Assembly (NCBI RefSeq): GCF_002091755.1
Contig: NZ_BDAI01000001.1
Span: 558,001-622,000 of the forward strand
Source: Pseudomonas nitroreducens NBRC 12694
GTDB taxonomy: Bacteria; Pseudomonadota; Gammaproteobacteria; Pseudomonadales; Pseudomonadaceae
Direction of reading: 5' to 3'
DNA length: 64,000 nucleotides
The notes beneath the pieces are model-generated. The model worked only from the letters and a program-made list of their open reading frames with translations, was not told the origin of the DNA and did not search any database. This document shows, piece after piece, positions 53,862 through 62,274 of this stretch. The first letter of the stretch is position 1. Each line of letters begins with the position of its first letter. A program made the translations under genes and the position numbers.

Positions 53862-54397
53862 CCGCGGCTCTCGCAGGGCGCCGCCTTCTTCAGGTGCGGC
53901 ACAAAGTTGCAGGGACGATGACTGGCGTCCAGCTGTTCGCCGAGGATGCCGTCCCAGGCAGTGCGGCAGGCGTTGGTGGAACCCGGCAGGCAGCAGACCA
54001 GGGTGCCGTTGGACAGCCCCGCCAGCGCGCGGGACTGCACGGTGGAGGTGCCGATGTCGGCCACGGAAATCTGCCGGAACAGCTCGCCGAAGCCGTCCAC
54101 TACCTTGTCCAGCAGGCAAGTCACGGCTTCCGGGGTGCTGTCGCGGCCGGTGAAGCCGGTGCCACCGGTGATCAGCACGACCTGGACCTCGTCCTCGGCG
54201 ATCCAGGTCGCGACCTGGGCGCGGATGCGATAGAGGTCATCCTTGAGCAGGACGCGAGCGGCGAGGTTGTGGCCGGCGGCCTTAAGGCGGTCGACGAAGA
54301 GCTGGCCGGAGGTGTCGGTTTCCAGGGTGCGGGTGTCGCTGACGGTAAGAACGGCGATGTTCAGCGGGACGAATGGCTGCTCGGCCTTGTGGCTCAT
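53858..54397 (-). CDS. moaB: Molybdenum cofactor biosynthesis protein MoaB
   Basis: 179 residues of the MoaB/Mog adenylyltransferase fold. After the start at ATG 54397 (MSHKAEQPFVPLNIAVLTVSD) come TLETDTSGQL, LITGGTGFTGRDSTPEAV (the substrate-binding loop) and NACRTAWDGILGEQLD. It prepares molybdopterin-AMP for MoeA. The ATGA overlap with moeA implies coupled translation. Confidence 0.94.
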   Translation of the reverse strand: MSHKAEQPFVPLNIAVLTVSDTRTLETDTSGQLFVDRLKAAGHNLAARVLLKDDLYRIRAQVATWIAEDEVQVVLITGGTGFTGRDSTPEAVTCLLDKVVDGFGELFRQISVADIGTSTVQSRALAGLSNGTLVCCLPGSTNACRTAWDGILGEQLDASHRPCNFVPHLKKAAPCESRG

Positions 54398-54468
54398 GAT
54401 GAGGGCCCTTGCTTGTGAGGTTGGAATGCGCGGTGTTATATCACAGGCCCGCCCCTGGAGACCCTGAC

Positions 54469-55056
54469 ATGCCACAAGCCCCGCTACCCCGCTGTTCCGT
54501 CCTGATTCTCGCCGGAGGACGCGGCCAGCGCATGGGTGGCCAGGACAAGGGCCTGCTGGACTGGCAGGGCAAGCCGCTGGTGAGCTACGCCGCCGCCCTC
54601 GCCCGCCCGTACAGCGACGACCTGATCATTTCCTGCAACCGCAACGCGAACGTCTACGCGGGCTACGCCGACCGCCTGGTACAGGACGACAGCCCGGACT
54701 TCCCCGGCCCGCTGGCCGGCATTCGCGCGGGTCTCGCCGCTGCACGCCACTCACACCTGCTGGTGCTGCCCTGCGATGCGCCGCTGCTGGACACCGATCT
54801 GCTGGAGCGCCTGCTGCTCGCATCGGCTGAAGCGCCGGACGTCGTGCACATGCTGCGCTGCGGCACGCAGTGGGAGCCGCTGTTCAGCATCATTCCGGTG
54901 GCGACGCGCGAACCGATAGAACAGGCCTGGCACCAGGGCGACCGCAGCCCGCGCCATGTGTTCTCGAACCTGGGGCTGCAGGCAGTGGATTGCCCGGCGA
55001 ACGACCCGCGCCTGGCCAATCTCAACACGCCAGAGCTGCTCTATCACGCACGATAG
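54469..55056 (+). CDS. mobA: Molybdenum cofactor guanylyltransferase MobA
   Basis: 195 residues from ATG 54469 with TGGAG upstream. The nucleotidyltransferase signature LILAGGRGQRMGGQDKGLLDW (first part shown by LAGGRGQRMGGQDKGLL) is followed by DFPGPLAGIRAGL and PCDAPLLD, which bind GTP and metal. It converts molybdopterin to the MGD form used by nitrate and formate dehydrogenases. Divergent from moaB-moeA; the 71-base spacer holds both promoters, so the three Mo-cofactor genes form one locus. Confidence 0.94.
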   Translation: MPQAPLPRCSVLILAGGRGQRMGGQDKGLLDWQGKPLVSYAAALARPYSDDLIISCNRNANVYAGYADRLVQDDSPDFPGPLAGIRAGLAAARHSHLLVLPCDAPLLDTDLLERLLLASAEAPDVVHMLRCGTQWEPLFSIIPVATREPIEQAWHQGDRSPRHVFSNLGLQAVDCPANDPRLANLNTPELLYHAR

Positions 55057-55147
55057 CGCCGTATTCGAAAATTTTCCGGGAACTATGCCAAGAAGCACCC
55101 TGTCAGACTTTTCGTACCTTTATGTTCGCTCATCAGGAGATTCACTA

Positions 55148-55369
55148 ATGAACAAACGGATGCTTCCCGCCTTCCTGCTCGCCCTGGGCTTCGGAGTGCT
55201 CGCTGGTTGCTCCACTCCGTCGGTCATCACCCTGAACGATGGTCGCGAGATTCAGTCGGTCGACAAACCCAAGTACGACGAAGAATCCGGCTTCTATGAG
55301 TTCGAACAGCTGGATGGCAAAACCGCCCGCGTGAACAAGGATCAGGTACGGACCGTCAAGGACCTCTGA
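55148..55369 (+). CDS. YgdI/YgdR-type small lipoprotein
   Basis: 73 residues. The lipobox LAGC lies at about residues 18-21 after MNKRMLPAFLLALGFGV. The mature part TPSVITLNDGREIQSVDKPKYDEESGFYEFEQLDGK is the YgdI/YgdR SH3-like domain, with the sorting residue +2 Ser, so outer-membrane anchoring is expected. Start ATG 55148 after CAGGAG. The likely promoter is in the 90-base gap after mobA. Confidence 0.9.
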   Translation: MNKRMLPAFLLALGFGVLAGCSTPSVITLNDGREIQSVDKPKYDEESGFYEFEQLDGKTARVNKDQVRTVKDL

Positions 55370-55383
55370 TTCTCCCGGCGGTG

Positions 55384-55430
55384 AAAACGCCCCGCAGCCC
55401 CTGACCGGTCTGCGGGGCGTTCGCGTTTTA
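55384..55430 (+). terminator. Terminator after the small lipoprotein gene
   Basis: AACGCCCCGCAG / CTGCGGGGCGTT stem around a 12-base loop, 17 bases after the stop, then CGCGTTTTA. Confidence 0.82.
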
Positions 55431-55462
55431 CCGGGGGGCGAAAAATATTTTTCGCTAACCCC

Positions 55463-55490
55463 TTGTGCGTCAAAAGTTTTTCGGTAGAAT
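55463..55490 (+). promoter_or_regulatory. Promoter of tRNA-Pro with GC-rich discriminator
   Basis: TTGTGC (55463-55468) and TAGAAT (55485-55490), spacer 16 bases, followed by GCGCGCC. The GC-rich discriminator is typical of stringently controlled stable-RNA genes. Confidence 0.65.
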
Positions 55491-55503
55491 GCGCGCCATC
55501 AAA

Positions 55504-55580
55504 CGGAGCGTAGCGCAGCTTGGTAGCGCGTCTCGTTCGGGACGAGAAGGTCGCTGGTTCGAATCCAGTCGCTCCGACCA
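55504..55580 (+). tRNA. tRNA-Pro (anticodon CGG)
   Basis: 77-base tRNA. Acceptor CGGAGCG pairs with CGCTCCG, anticodon loop TTCGGGA has CGG at 55538-55540, the T loop is GGTTCGAATCC, and the 3' ACCA is encoded. Reads proline codon CCG. A strong terminator follows within ten bases. Beyond it the PAO1 gene order breaks. Confidence 0.97.
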
Positions 55581-55587
55581 AATCCCG

Positions 55588-55614
55588 AAAAACCCGCCTA
55601 ACGGCGGGTTTTTT
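55588..55614 (+). terminator. Terminator of tRNA-Pro
   Basis: AAAAACCCGCC-TAAC-GGCGGGTTTTTT hairpin eight bases after the tRNA. Confidence 0.92.
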
Positions 55615-55653
55615 ATTGCCTGCGATTTTTCATGCAGACCAATCATCAGGCAC

Positions 55654-55685
55654 AAAAAAGCCCGTCCAGCCGGACGGGCTTTTTC
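55654..55685 (-). terminator. Terminator of the beta-hydroxyacid dehydrogenase gene
   Basis: AAAAAAGCCCGTCC-AGCC-GGACGGGCTTTTTC hairpin nine bases beyond the minus-strand stop. Confidence 0.9.
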
Positions 55686-55694
55686 ATGGACGAA

Positions 55695-56570
55695 TCAGAG
55701 CTGCCCGGACTTGCGCAGCGCCACCTGCGATAGCGCGCTCCAGTCCAGATCGCCATCGCCGTGGGCAATGGCTTCGAGCAGGTTGTCACGCAGGACGCTG
55801 GCGAACGGCAGCGGCACGCGCTGCTCCTGCCCGGCCGACAACGCCAGCCCCACGTCCTTGAGGCCCAGCACCAGGCGGAACGCCGCCGGATCGAAGCGCT
55901 GCTCGGCGATCAGGGCGCCATAGTTGCGATACACCGGCGCGTTGAACAGGGTGTTGCCCATGATCTCCATGAACTCGCCCGGCGCCACCCCGTAGGTTTT
56001 CACCAGCGCAGTGCTCTCACCCATCGCCTCGATGGCGCTGGCAATCATGAAATTGCCGGCGATTTTCACCGCAACGGCGCGCAAAGGGTCGTCGCCCAGC
56101 GGCCAGGTCTTCTGTCCCAGCACATCAAGGACCGGCTGCGCCTTGGCGATAGCCGTCTCGGGTCCGGCGACCAGGATGTTCAGCTTGCCGGCGGCGGCAA
56201 CGTCGGTGCGACCAAACACCGGCGCAGCAACGAACTCGACGCCCTGTTCGCGGTGCAACTCCACCAGCTCGGTGACGAGGGCGGTGGACAGCGTGGCCAT
56301 GCTCAGGTGCACCAGCCCTGCCTTGGCCGAGGCCAGGGCGCCGCTGTCCAGCAGCACGGTGCGGGTGGAGTTGTCGTCGGCCAGCATGGAAATCACCAGT
56401 TCGACGTCCAAAGCCTGCACAGGCGTGGTGGCGGCAACGGCACCCAGCGCCACCAGGGGCTCGGCAGCCGCTGGCGAACGGTTCCAGACGACAACCTGGT
56501 GGCCGGCCTTGATGAGGTTTGCAGCCATGGCAGCACCCATGCCGCCCAATCCGAGAAATCCGATCTTCAT
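55695..56570 (-). CDS. Beta-hydroxyacid dehydrogenase family oxidoreductase
   Basis: 291 residues. The NAD(P)-binding start is IGFLGLGGMGAAMAANLIKAGH, with NRSP after the second beta strand suggesting NADP preference. The catalytic region has VKIAGNFMIASAIEAMGE near residue 170, containing the conserved Lys and Asn. Relatives include 3-hydroxyisobutyrate and tartronate-semialdehyde reductases and glyoxylate/succinic-semialdehyde reductases. The substrate cannot be fixed. It lies 52 bases downstream of the glutaredoxin-like gene. Confidence 0.9.
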   Translation of the reverse strand: MKIGFLGLGGMGAAMAANLIKAGHQVVVWNRSPAAAEPLVALGAVAATTPVQALDVELVISMLADDNSTRTVLLDSGALASAKAGLVHLSMATLSTALVTELVELHREQGVEFVAAPVFGRTDVAAAGKLNILVAGPETAIAKAQPVLDVLGQKTWPLGDDPLRAVAVKIAGNFMIASAIEAMGESTALVKTYGVAPGEFMEIMGNTLFNAPVYRNYGALIAEQRFDPAAFRLVLGLKDVGLALSAGQEQRVPLPFASVLRDNLLEAIAHGDGDLDWSALSQVALRKSGQL

Positions 56571-56622
56571 TGCAATGCGCCTCGCATCAGTTGATTGAGG
56601 AGAGGAAAAGCCGCCAAAGGCA

Positions 56623-56862
56623 TCAGCGGCGGAGGAAAATGGCGACCTGCTCGGCGTCGAAGGGCCAGTTCAGCTCGGCGCCGGAGTCGCAGCGGCGCAA
56701 CACGGGAATGCTCAAGCCATATTGCTCGACCCATTCCTCGCGATCGGCGATGTCCACCAACTCGACCAACAGTCCGTGTTCGACAAAGGGCATCAGCACG
56801 GCTTCGGCCACTTCGCAGAGATGGCAGCCAAGGGTGCCGAAGAGTTGGCATTCCGGGGGCAT
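56623..56862 (-). CDS. Glutaredoxin-like protein (DUF836 family)
   Basis: 79 residues from ATG 56862, which has GGAG at six bases; an upstream ATG at 56886 would add eight residues with a less ideal site. MPPECQLFGTLGCHLCEVAEAVL contains a CHLC redox motif at the thioredoxin-fold position, and SIPVLRRCDSG the cis-Pro. A small cytosolic disulfide/GSH-linked redox protein. It follows the TetR gene almost directly and is probably co-transcribed. Confidence 0.85.
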   Translation of the reverse strand: MPPECQLFGTLGCHLCEVAEAVLMPFVEHGLLVELVDIADREEWVEQYGLSIPVLRRCDSGAELNWPFDAEQVAIFLRR

Positions 56863-56890
56863 GTGAGGCTCCAGGGTTGGCGGCATAGGT

Positions 56891-57448
56891 TCAGACTCCG
56901 GCGTGCTTGAGCAAGGTGTCGGCCATGGCGCGGGCTTCTCGCCCTTGCTGCGCCGGGCCCTGCATATGCGCCATCACCAGCACGCCCTCGAGCAGGTATT
57001 GCAGCTGGCGGGCCAGAGCCTCCGGCTCCGCAGCACCAAGGCGCATCAGCTGGGCGGCGAAGAAGCGGCCGAGAAAGGCCTTGTGTTCAGCGGCCTGCTG
57101 GTGGATGGGGTGTTCGCGGTTGTGGAATTCGCCCGCGGCGTGGATGAAGGCGCAGCCGCAGAAGTCCGGGCTGTCGAGCACCTCCTGCAGGCCGTCGAAG
57201 ATCGCCAGGATCGACTCGCGCGGCGCGAGGATGCGTCCGGCCACCTCCATGCGCTCGACCATGCGGGCGTGGCGCTCTTCCAGCGCCGCCATGATCAGCT
57301 CGTCCTTGGACTTGAAGTGCTTGTACAGCGTCATCTTCGCCACGCCCGACTCGGCAAGGATGCGGTCGATGCCGGTAGCGTGGTAGCCCTCGCGGTAGAA
57401 CAGGTCCTGGGCGGTGGTGAGCAGCAGCTCGCGTTTGCTGGATGCCAT
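56891..57448 (-). CDS. TetR-family regulator
   Basis: 185 residues with a perfect AGGAGGT site. The HTH is RELLLTTAQDLFYREGYHATG...LAESGVAKMTLYKHFKSKDEL, and the C-terminal ligand domain includes SPDFCGCAFIHAAGEFHN with two nearby cysteines. It is divergent from a GST gene and the spacer holds a palindrome likely to be its operator. The Cys pair and the GST/glutaredoxin neighbours suggest sensing of electrophiles, as NemR does; this is inference. Confidence 0.92.
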   Translation of the reverse strand: MASSKRELLLTTAQDLFYREGYHATGIDRILAESGVAKMTLYKHFKSKDELIMAALEERHARMVERMEVAGRILAPRESILAIFDGLQEVLDSPDFCGCAFIHAAGEFHNREHPIHQQAAEHKAFLGRFFAAQLMRLGAAEPEALARQLQYLLEGVLVMAHMQGPAQQGREARAMADTLLKHAGV

Positions 57449-57555
57449 GGCATTACCTCCTGACCGGACATTATGCGCGAGGCTCGGCGCCCATGGGGAG
57501 CCGGAGCGTTGCAGGGAGGACCGCGCAAGTTCCGGTGGGTGGACGGTCATTTCGC

Positions 57556-57585
57556 TTGAACTATACAGACCTGTCTGTCTAATAT
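57556..57585 (+). promoter_or_regulatory. GST promoter with TetR-type operator
   Basis: TTGAAC (57556-57561) and TAATAT (57580-57585), 18 bases apart. The spacer carries the perfect palindrome ACAGACCTGTCTGT (57565-57578), placed to block both divergent promoters. Confidence 0.75.
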
Positions 57586-57625
57586 CTATTCCGCCGTCCC
57601 CACAACAATGCACAGGGCTCTCGCC

Positions 57626-58222
57626 ATGAAACTCCACGACGTCGCGCTTTCCGGTAACTGCTACAAGGTTCGTCTGTTCCTCGGGCTCATCGGCCACAAG
57701 GCTGAACTGGTGCAGGTGGACCTGCAGGGCGGTGCGCACAAGCGCCCGGCCTTCCTGACAATCAATCCGCGCGGCCAGGTGCCCGCGCTGGAAGACGGCG
57801 AACTGCGCCTGGGCGACTCCCACGCCATCCTGGCCTACCTCGCACGGCAGTACGGCGAGCCGCACTGGCATCCCCAGGACGCCATGACCCAGGGGCGAAT
57901 CGCCAACTGGCTGAGCTTCTCGGCCAACGAGGTGCAGCACGGCCTGGCCCAGGCACGGGTGATCCAGCTGTTCAAGCGCCCCGGCGACCTGGCCACGGCG
58001 CAGGCAAAGGGCCGCCATGCACTGGAACTGCTGGACGCGACGCTGGCCGACCACCGCTGGCTGGCGCAGACGGAAAGGCCCAGCATCGCCGACATTGCCG
58101 TCTACCCCTACGTCGCCCTGGCGCCGGAAGGCGGGCTCGAGCCATCCGGCTATCCCTATGTGCAGGATTGGCTGGCCCGCGTGCGCGCCCTGCCCGGCTA
58201 CGTGGCACAACCCGCCCTCTGA
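57626..58222 (+). CDS. Glutathione S-transferase
   Basis: 198 residues. Thioredoxin-like N-domain MKLHDVALSGNCYKVRLFL with a Ser/Cys active-site region, then INPRGQVPALEDGELRLGDSHAI, which holds the cis-Pro and Ser of the GSH gamma-glutamyl site. The helical C-domain ends with RPSIADIAVYPYVALAPEGG. A beta-like bacterial GST that conjugates or reduces electrophiles. Start ATG 57626; an ATG 18 bases upstream is less likely. Controlled by the divergent TetR gene. Confidence 0.93.
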   Translation: MKLHDVALSGNCYKVRLFLGLIGHKAELVQVDLQGGAHKRPAFLTINPRGQVPALEDGELRLGDSHAILAYLARQYGEPHWHPQDAMTQGRIANWLSFSANEVQHGLAQARVIQLFKRPGDLATAQAKGRHALELLDATLADHRWLAQTERPSIADIAVYPYVALAPEGGLEPSGYPYVQDWLARVRALPGYVAQPAL

Positions 58223-58282
58223 ATCTGCGCGCCGCCGCGAACCTGGCGGCGCCCTTCTCCGCTCCACGAAAAGGAAATCTCG

Positions 58283-59149
58283 ATGCGTCTGCCATCCCTA
58301 CTGCTGGCCGGGCTGTTCGCCCTCGCCGGCCTGAACATCCAGGCCGCCGACCTGCGCTTCTCGTTGATCCGCACCTCCGGCGTAACCACCCTCGATGCAT
58401 TCACTGTGGCCGGCGGCAACTGGACGCAGAAGGTCCCGCTCAACCACACCGCGGTATTGATCCAGCATCACGCCGCGACCTTGCTGTTCGATACCGGACT
58501 GGGCAGCCAGGCGGACGCGCAGTTCAAGCAGGACATGCCCTGGTGGGACAAGCCGCTGTTCCAGTACCACGGGCTGAAGCCGGTGCGCGAACAGTTGCAG
58601 GGCAGCGGCATCCGCATCGACCGGATCATTCTCTCCCATGCTCACTGGGACCATGCCTCCGGCCTGTCCGACTTCCCGGACGTGCCGGTCTGGGCGACCT
58701 ACGAGGAAATCAACTACGCCCACATCGCCCAGCCTCCGGCGGTATTCCCCAGCCAGTTCCGCCATCCACTGAAATGGGTACCGTTCCAGTTCGAATCCGG
58801 CCCCTTCCTGAGCTATGACCGCAGCCTCGACCTGTTCGGCGACGGCAGCCTGGTGCTGGTGCCGATGCACGGCCATACCCCCGGCGCGGTCGGCCTGTTC
58901 ATCACCCTCGACGACGGTCGGCGCTTCTTCTTCAGCGGCGATACCACCTGGCGCCTGTCCGGTTTCACCGGTCCCCGCGAGAAGTTCTGGGTCAGCCGCA
59001 AACTGGTGGACAGCGACCGCGAGCGGACCCTGGCCGAAGTGGCCCGCGTACACGAATTGATGCGTGCGTATCCAAAGTTGACCGTCGTGCCTGCCCACGA
59101 TGCCCAGGTGCAGGACAAACTCGGCTACTACCCCCATTGGATCGACTGA
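58283..59149 (+). CDS. Secreted MBL-fold metallo-hydrolase
   Basis: 288 residues with a signal peptide (MRLPSLLLAGLFALAGLNIQA), so periplasmic. The metal motif is ILSHAHWDHASGL near residue 118, then GHTPGAVGLF and FSGDTTWRL, giving a two-metal site. Close relatives include periplasmic lactonase-like and glyoxalase-II-like hydrolases. It is 60 bases downstream of the GST gene with an AAAGGAAA site, so likely the same transcript. Substrate unknown. Confidence 0.9.
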   Translation: MRLPSLLLAGLFALAGLNIQAADLRFSLIRTSGVTTLDAFTVAGGNWTQKVPLNHTAVLIQHHAATLLFDTGLGSQADAQFKQDMPWWDKPLFQYHGLKPVREQLQGSGIRIDRIILSHAHWDHASGLSDFPDVPVWATYEEINYAHIAQPPAVFPSQFRHPLKWVPFQFESGPFLSYDRSLDLFGDGSLVLVPMHGHTPGAVGLFITLDDGRRFFFSGDTTWRLSGFTGPREKFWVSRKLVDSDRERTLAEVARVHELMRAYPKLTVVPAHDAQVQDKLGYYPHWID

Positions 59150-59324
59150 AAGCTACGCCAGCTGTCCCTCGGCGCTTCAATAGCCAGCTCACTAATCAGC
59201 GACTAAGGTCTAAGGGTCGTCAACATTCGGTAATGATTTAGTAGGTAGGCTGTAACAGATCGACATGCCGGCCCGATCCACCGGCATCACCGAACTGCCC
59301 CAAGCGCTCGAGGAGACAATAACA

Positions 59325-60596
59325 ATGAGCAAGACCCCGATCGCCCGTGCCGTGGCTTTGTCCACGCTGGGTACCAGCTTTATCCTTCCGACACTCGCCC
59401 ACGCTGACTTCATCAAGGACAGCAAGGCCACCGTCGAACTGCGCAACTTCTACTTCAACCGCGACTTCCGCCAGGACAGCCCGGCCCCTGCCCAGAACAA
59501 GGCCGAGGAGTGGGCCCAGGGCTTCATCCTCAAGTACGAGTCCGGCTACACCGACGGCACCATCGGCGTTGGCGTCGATGCCCTGGGCACCCTGGGCCTG
59601 AAACTCGACTCCTCGCCTGACCGCAGCGGCACCGGCCTGCTGCAACGCTCCTCCAGCGACAAGCGCGCAGAGGACAGCTATGGCGACCTGGGCGTTACCG
59701 CCAAGCTGCGCGCGTCCAAGACCACGCTCAAGGGCGGCACCCTGATGCCGAAGATGCCGGTGGTGCAGTTCAACGACACCCGCCTGCTGCCGCAGACCTT
59801 CAGCGGCTTCGCCCTGAACTCCGCCGAACTGGACGGCCTGACCGTCGACGGCGGCCGCCTCTACCAGGTGAACCAGCGCGACTCCTCGGACTACGAGGAC
59901 ATGACCATCACCGGCGGCGGCAAGCGCAACATCAAGCTCGGCGATAGCCTGACGTCCAACAAGTTCCTGTTCGGCGGCCTCACCTACAAGTGGACCGACA
60001 GTCTGAGCACCAGCTACCACTACGGCGGCCTGGAAGACATCTACAAGCAGCACTACCTGGGCCTGATCCACGTATTGCCGATCGCCGACAAGCAGTCGCT
60101 GAAGTCCGACATCCGCTGGGCCAAGTCCAATGACGACGGCGGCAGCAACGTCGACAACAAGGCGCTCAACGCCATGTTCACCTATGCCCTGGGCTACCAC
60201 GCCTTTGGCCTGGGCTACCAGAAGATGAGCGGCGACACCGGCTTCGCCTACATCAACGGTACCGATCCCTACCTGGTGAACTACATCCAGATCGGCGACT
60301 TCGCCAACAAGGACGAGAAATCCTGGCAGGCGCGCTACGACTACAACTTCGCCGGCCTCGGGATCCCCGGTCTGACCTTCATGACCCGCTATGTGAAGGG
60401 CGACAACATCGACCTGATCACCACCGACGGCGAAGGCAAGGAATGGGAACGCGACACCGACATCGCCTACGTCTTCCAGGACGGCCCGCTGAAGAATCTG
60501 GGCGTGAAGTGGCGTAACGCGACCATGCGCACCAACTACACCAACGATTATGACGAGAACCGTCTGATCGTCAGCTACACCATGCCGCTCTGGTAA
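59325..60596 (+). CDS. OprD-family outer-membrane porin
   Basis: 423 residues from ATG 59325 after GAGGAGA. A signal peptide (MSKTPIARAVALSTLGTSFILPTLAHA) precedes the OprD 18-strand barrel. Typical features are FIKDSKATVELRNFYFNRDFRQ at the start, EWAQGFILKYESGYTDGTIG-like strand and the C-terminal DENRLIVSYTMPLW ending in an aromatic. These porins take up amino acids or small carboxylates. Which OprD/OpdX subclass is not resolvable here. A terminator follows. Confidence 0.92.
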   Translation: MSKTPIARAVALSTLGTSFILPTLAHADFIKDSKATVELRNFYFNRDFRQDSPAPAQNKAEEWAQGFILKYESGYTDGTIGVGVDALGTLGLKLDSSPDRSGTGLLQRSSSDKRAEDSYGDLGVTAKLRASKTTLKGGTLMPKMPVVQFNDTRLLPQTFSGFALNSAELDGLTVDGGRLYQVNQRDSSDYEDMTITGGGKRNIKLGDSLTSNKFLFGGLTYKWTDSLSTSYHYGGLEDIYKQHYLGLIHVLPIADKQSLKSDIRWAKSNDDGGSNVDNKALNAMFTYALGYHAFGLGYQKMSGDTGFAYINGTDPYLVNYIQIGDFANKDEKSWQARYDYNFAGLGIPGLTFMTRYVKGDNIDLITTDGEGKEWERDTDIAYVFQDGPLKNLGVKWRNATMRTNYTNDYDENRLIVSYTMPLW

Positions 60597-60611
60597 CCCT
60601 CACGGCATGAC

Positions 60612-60641
60612 GAAAAAGCCCGGCGGATGCCGGGCTTTTTC
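60612..60641. terminator. Terminator between oprD-like gene and amt
   Basis: GAAAAAGCCCGGC-GGAT-GCCGGGCTTTTTC hairpin, 15 bases after the porin stop and 20 bases beyond the amt stop; works both ways. Confidence 0.9.
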
Positions 60642-60661
60642 TTTGTCTCGTCATGGACCGA

Positions 60662-61870
60662 TCAGTCCTGGCTGAGCGCCCCGATCTTGTGGATCGACAG
60701 GTCGGCGCCGTAGTACTCCTCTTCCTTCGTCAGACGAATTCCCACTGCTGACTTCACCAGGCCGTACACCAGCAGACCACCGGCGAAGGCCACGACGACT
60801 CCCAGCAATGTCCCGATCGCCTGGCTGGCAAGACTCACACCGCCCAAGCCGCCAAGCGCCTGATGCCCGAAGATCCCGCAGGCGATCCCGCCCCAGGCGC
60901 CGCACAGGCCATGCAGCGGCCAGACACCGAGTACGTCGTCGATCTTCCAGCGCACCTGGGTCGCGGTAAATGCCCAGACGAACAGCGCCCCCGCCACCAT
61001 CCCAGTGGCCAAGGCACCGATGGGGTGCATCAGGTCGGAACCGGCACAGACGGCGACCAGCCCGGCCAGCGGGCCGTTGTGCAGGAAGCCCGGATCGTTG
61101 CGGCCAACCAGCAGCGACGCCACCGTGCCGCCGACCATCGCCAGCAGTGAGTTCACCGCCACCAGGCCGCTGGCGCCAGCCAGCGACTGAGCGCTCATCA
61201 CGTTGAAGCCGAACCAGCCAACGATGAGAATCCAGGAGCCCGCCGCCAGGAATGGAATGTTCGACGGCGCGAAGGCCACCAGGCGCCCTTCGCGATAACG
61301 GCCATTGCGCTGCCCCAGCAGGACCACCGCCGCCAGCGCTAGCCAGCCGCCAAAGGCGTGCACCACCACGGAACCGGCGAAATCATGGAAAGCCGCGCCG
61401 AACTCGGCCTTGAGCCAGTCCTGAAAACCGAAGTTGCCGTTCCAGATCAGCCCTTCGAAGAAGGGATAGACAAAGGCCACGATCAGCGCGGTCGCCATCA
61501 GCTGCGGGCCGAACTTTGCCCGCTCGGCGATGCCGCCCGAGATGATCGCGGGAATCGCTGCGGCGAAGGTCAGCAGGAAGAAGAACTTCACCAGCGCGTA
61601 GCCGTTTTCGTTCGTCAGTTGCGCCGCCGGCTGCAGAAAAGTCACGCCATAGGCGATCCAGTAGCCGACGAAGAAATAGGCCAGGGCCGAGATAGCGAAG
61701 TCCGAGAGAATTTTCGACAACGCATTGACCTGGTTCTTCAGGCGCACCGTGCCAACTTCCAGGAAAGCGAAGCCCGCGTGCATGGCCAGCACCATGACCG
61801 CGCCCATCAGGAGGAACAGCGTGTTGGAGCCGTGGACCAGCGTCTCTACGGCACTATTGAGGTTTTCCAT
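60662..61870 (-). CDS. Ammonium transporter (Amt family)
   Basis: 402 residues, eleven predicted membrane helices. Helix 1 starts TLFLLMGAVMVLAMHAGFAFLE. The pore His pair is represented by VVVHAFGGWLALA (first His) and WPLHGLCGAWGG (second His). LGVGRIxG-like signatures are replaced by NVMSAQSLAGASG. No glnK gene lies upstream or downstream, unlike the usual glnK-amtB pair. An acidic N-terminus (MENLNSAVETLVHGSN) without a cleavable signal is present. Confidence 0.94.
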   Translation of the reverse strand: MENLNSAVETLVHGSNTLFLLMGAVMVLAMHAGFAFLEVGTVRLKNQVNALSKILSDFAISALAYFFVGYWIAYGVTFLQPAAQLTNENGYALVKFFFLLTFAAAIPAIISGGIAERAKFGPQLMATALIVAFVYPFFEGLIWNGNFGFQDWLKAEFGAAFHDFAGSVVVHAFGGWLALAAVVLLGQRNGRYREGRLVAFAPSNIPFLAAGSWILIVGWFGFNVMSAQSLAGASGLVAVNSLLAMVGGTVASLLVGRNDPGFLHNGPLAGLVAVCAGSDLMHPIGALATGMVAGALFVWAFTATQVRWKIDDVLGVWPLHGLCGAWGGIACGIFGHQALGGLGGVSLASQAIGTLLGVVVAFAGGLLVYGLVKSAVGIRLTKEEEYYGADLSIHKIGALSQD

Positions 61871-62274
61871 CGCTACAGGCAGCCCCGGAGGTCAAGGGGA
61901 AAGCACCAAAACGGCTCGCGGCGACCCTGCGCCGCACCACGCTGAAGCAGTGATGCACCGCAGAAGAGCCGAGCGCTGACCCAGACTGGCCCACAGGCCA
62001 ACCGACCAGCTTCGCAATTTCCTGTACTTCCTTATGTTTTTCAATGATTTGAGCTTATTTTCCGCGCCGGTCAAGACACCGGAAACGCCCCGCCGTGGGG
62101 CGCTCTGCTCTCCATGCGCACCAGAGAAATGCAAGCGTCATACCACCAGTCAGGTCATCAACAGCTAGGCTTCATCTCGCACGCAAGAGCGGCCCCGGGG
62201 TGAATTTATGAGAAACTTTCCTCCGCCCCCGGGGCTCGAAAACTAGGAACCTCAACCCGCACAAGGAGCATCAC
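61871..62274. other. 404-base intergenic region between divergent amt and yqjD-like operon
   Basis: It holds the amt leader (61871-62050, AT-richer near 62020-62060) and the AlgU-type promoter of the plus-strand operon. A GC-rich inverted repeat, GGCCCCGGGG (62191-62200) and CCCCGGGGC (62227-62235), flanks the promoter -35 element. I see no sigma54 or NtrC site. Confidence 0.6.
62213..62240 (+). promoter_or_regulatory. AlgU/RpoE-type promoter of the yqjD-like operon
   Basis: AAACTT (62213-62218) and TCGAA (62236-62240) with a 17-base spacer match the GAACTT-N16/17-TCnAA consensus except for the first base. It lies 34 bases before the first start codon. Confidence 0.65.

Noticed and set aside
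61871..62274. Possible sigma54/NtrC promoter for amt
   Set aside because: No GG-N10-GC or GCAA-N5-GTGCC arrangement at a sensible distance from the amt start.
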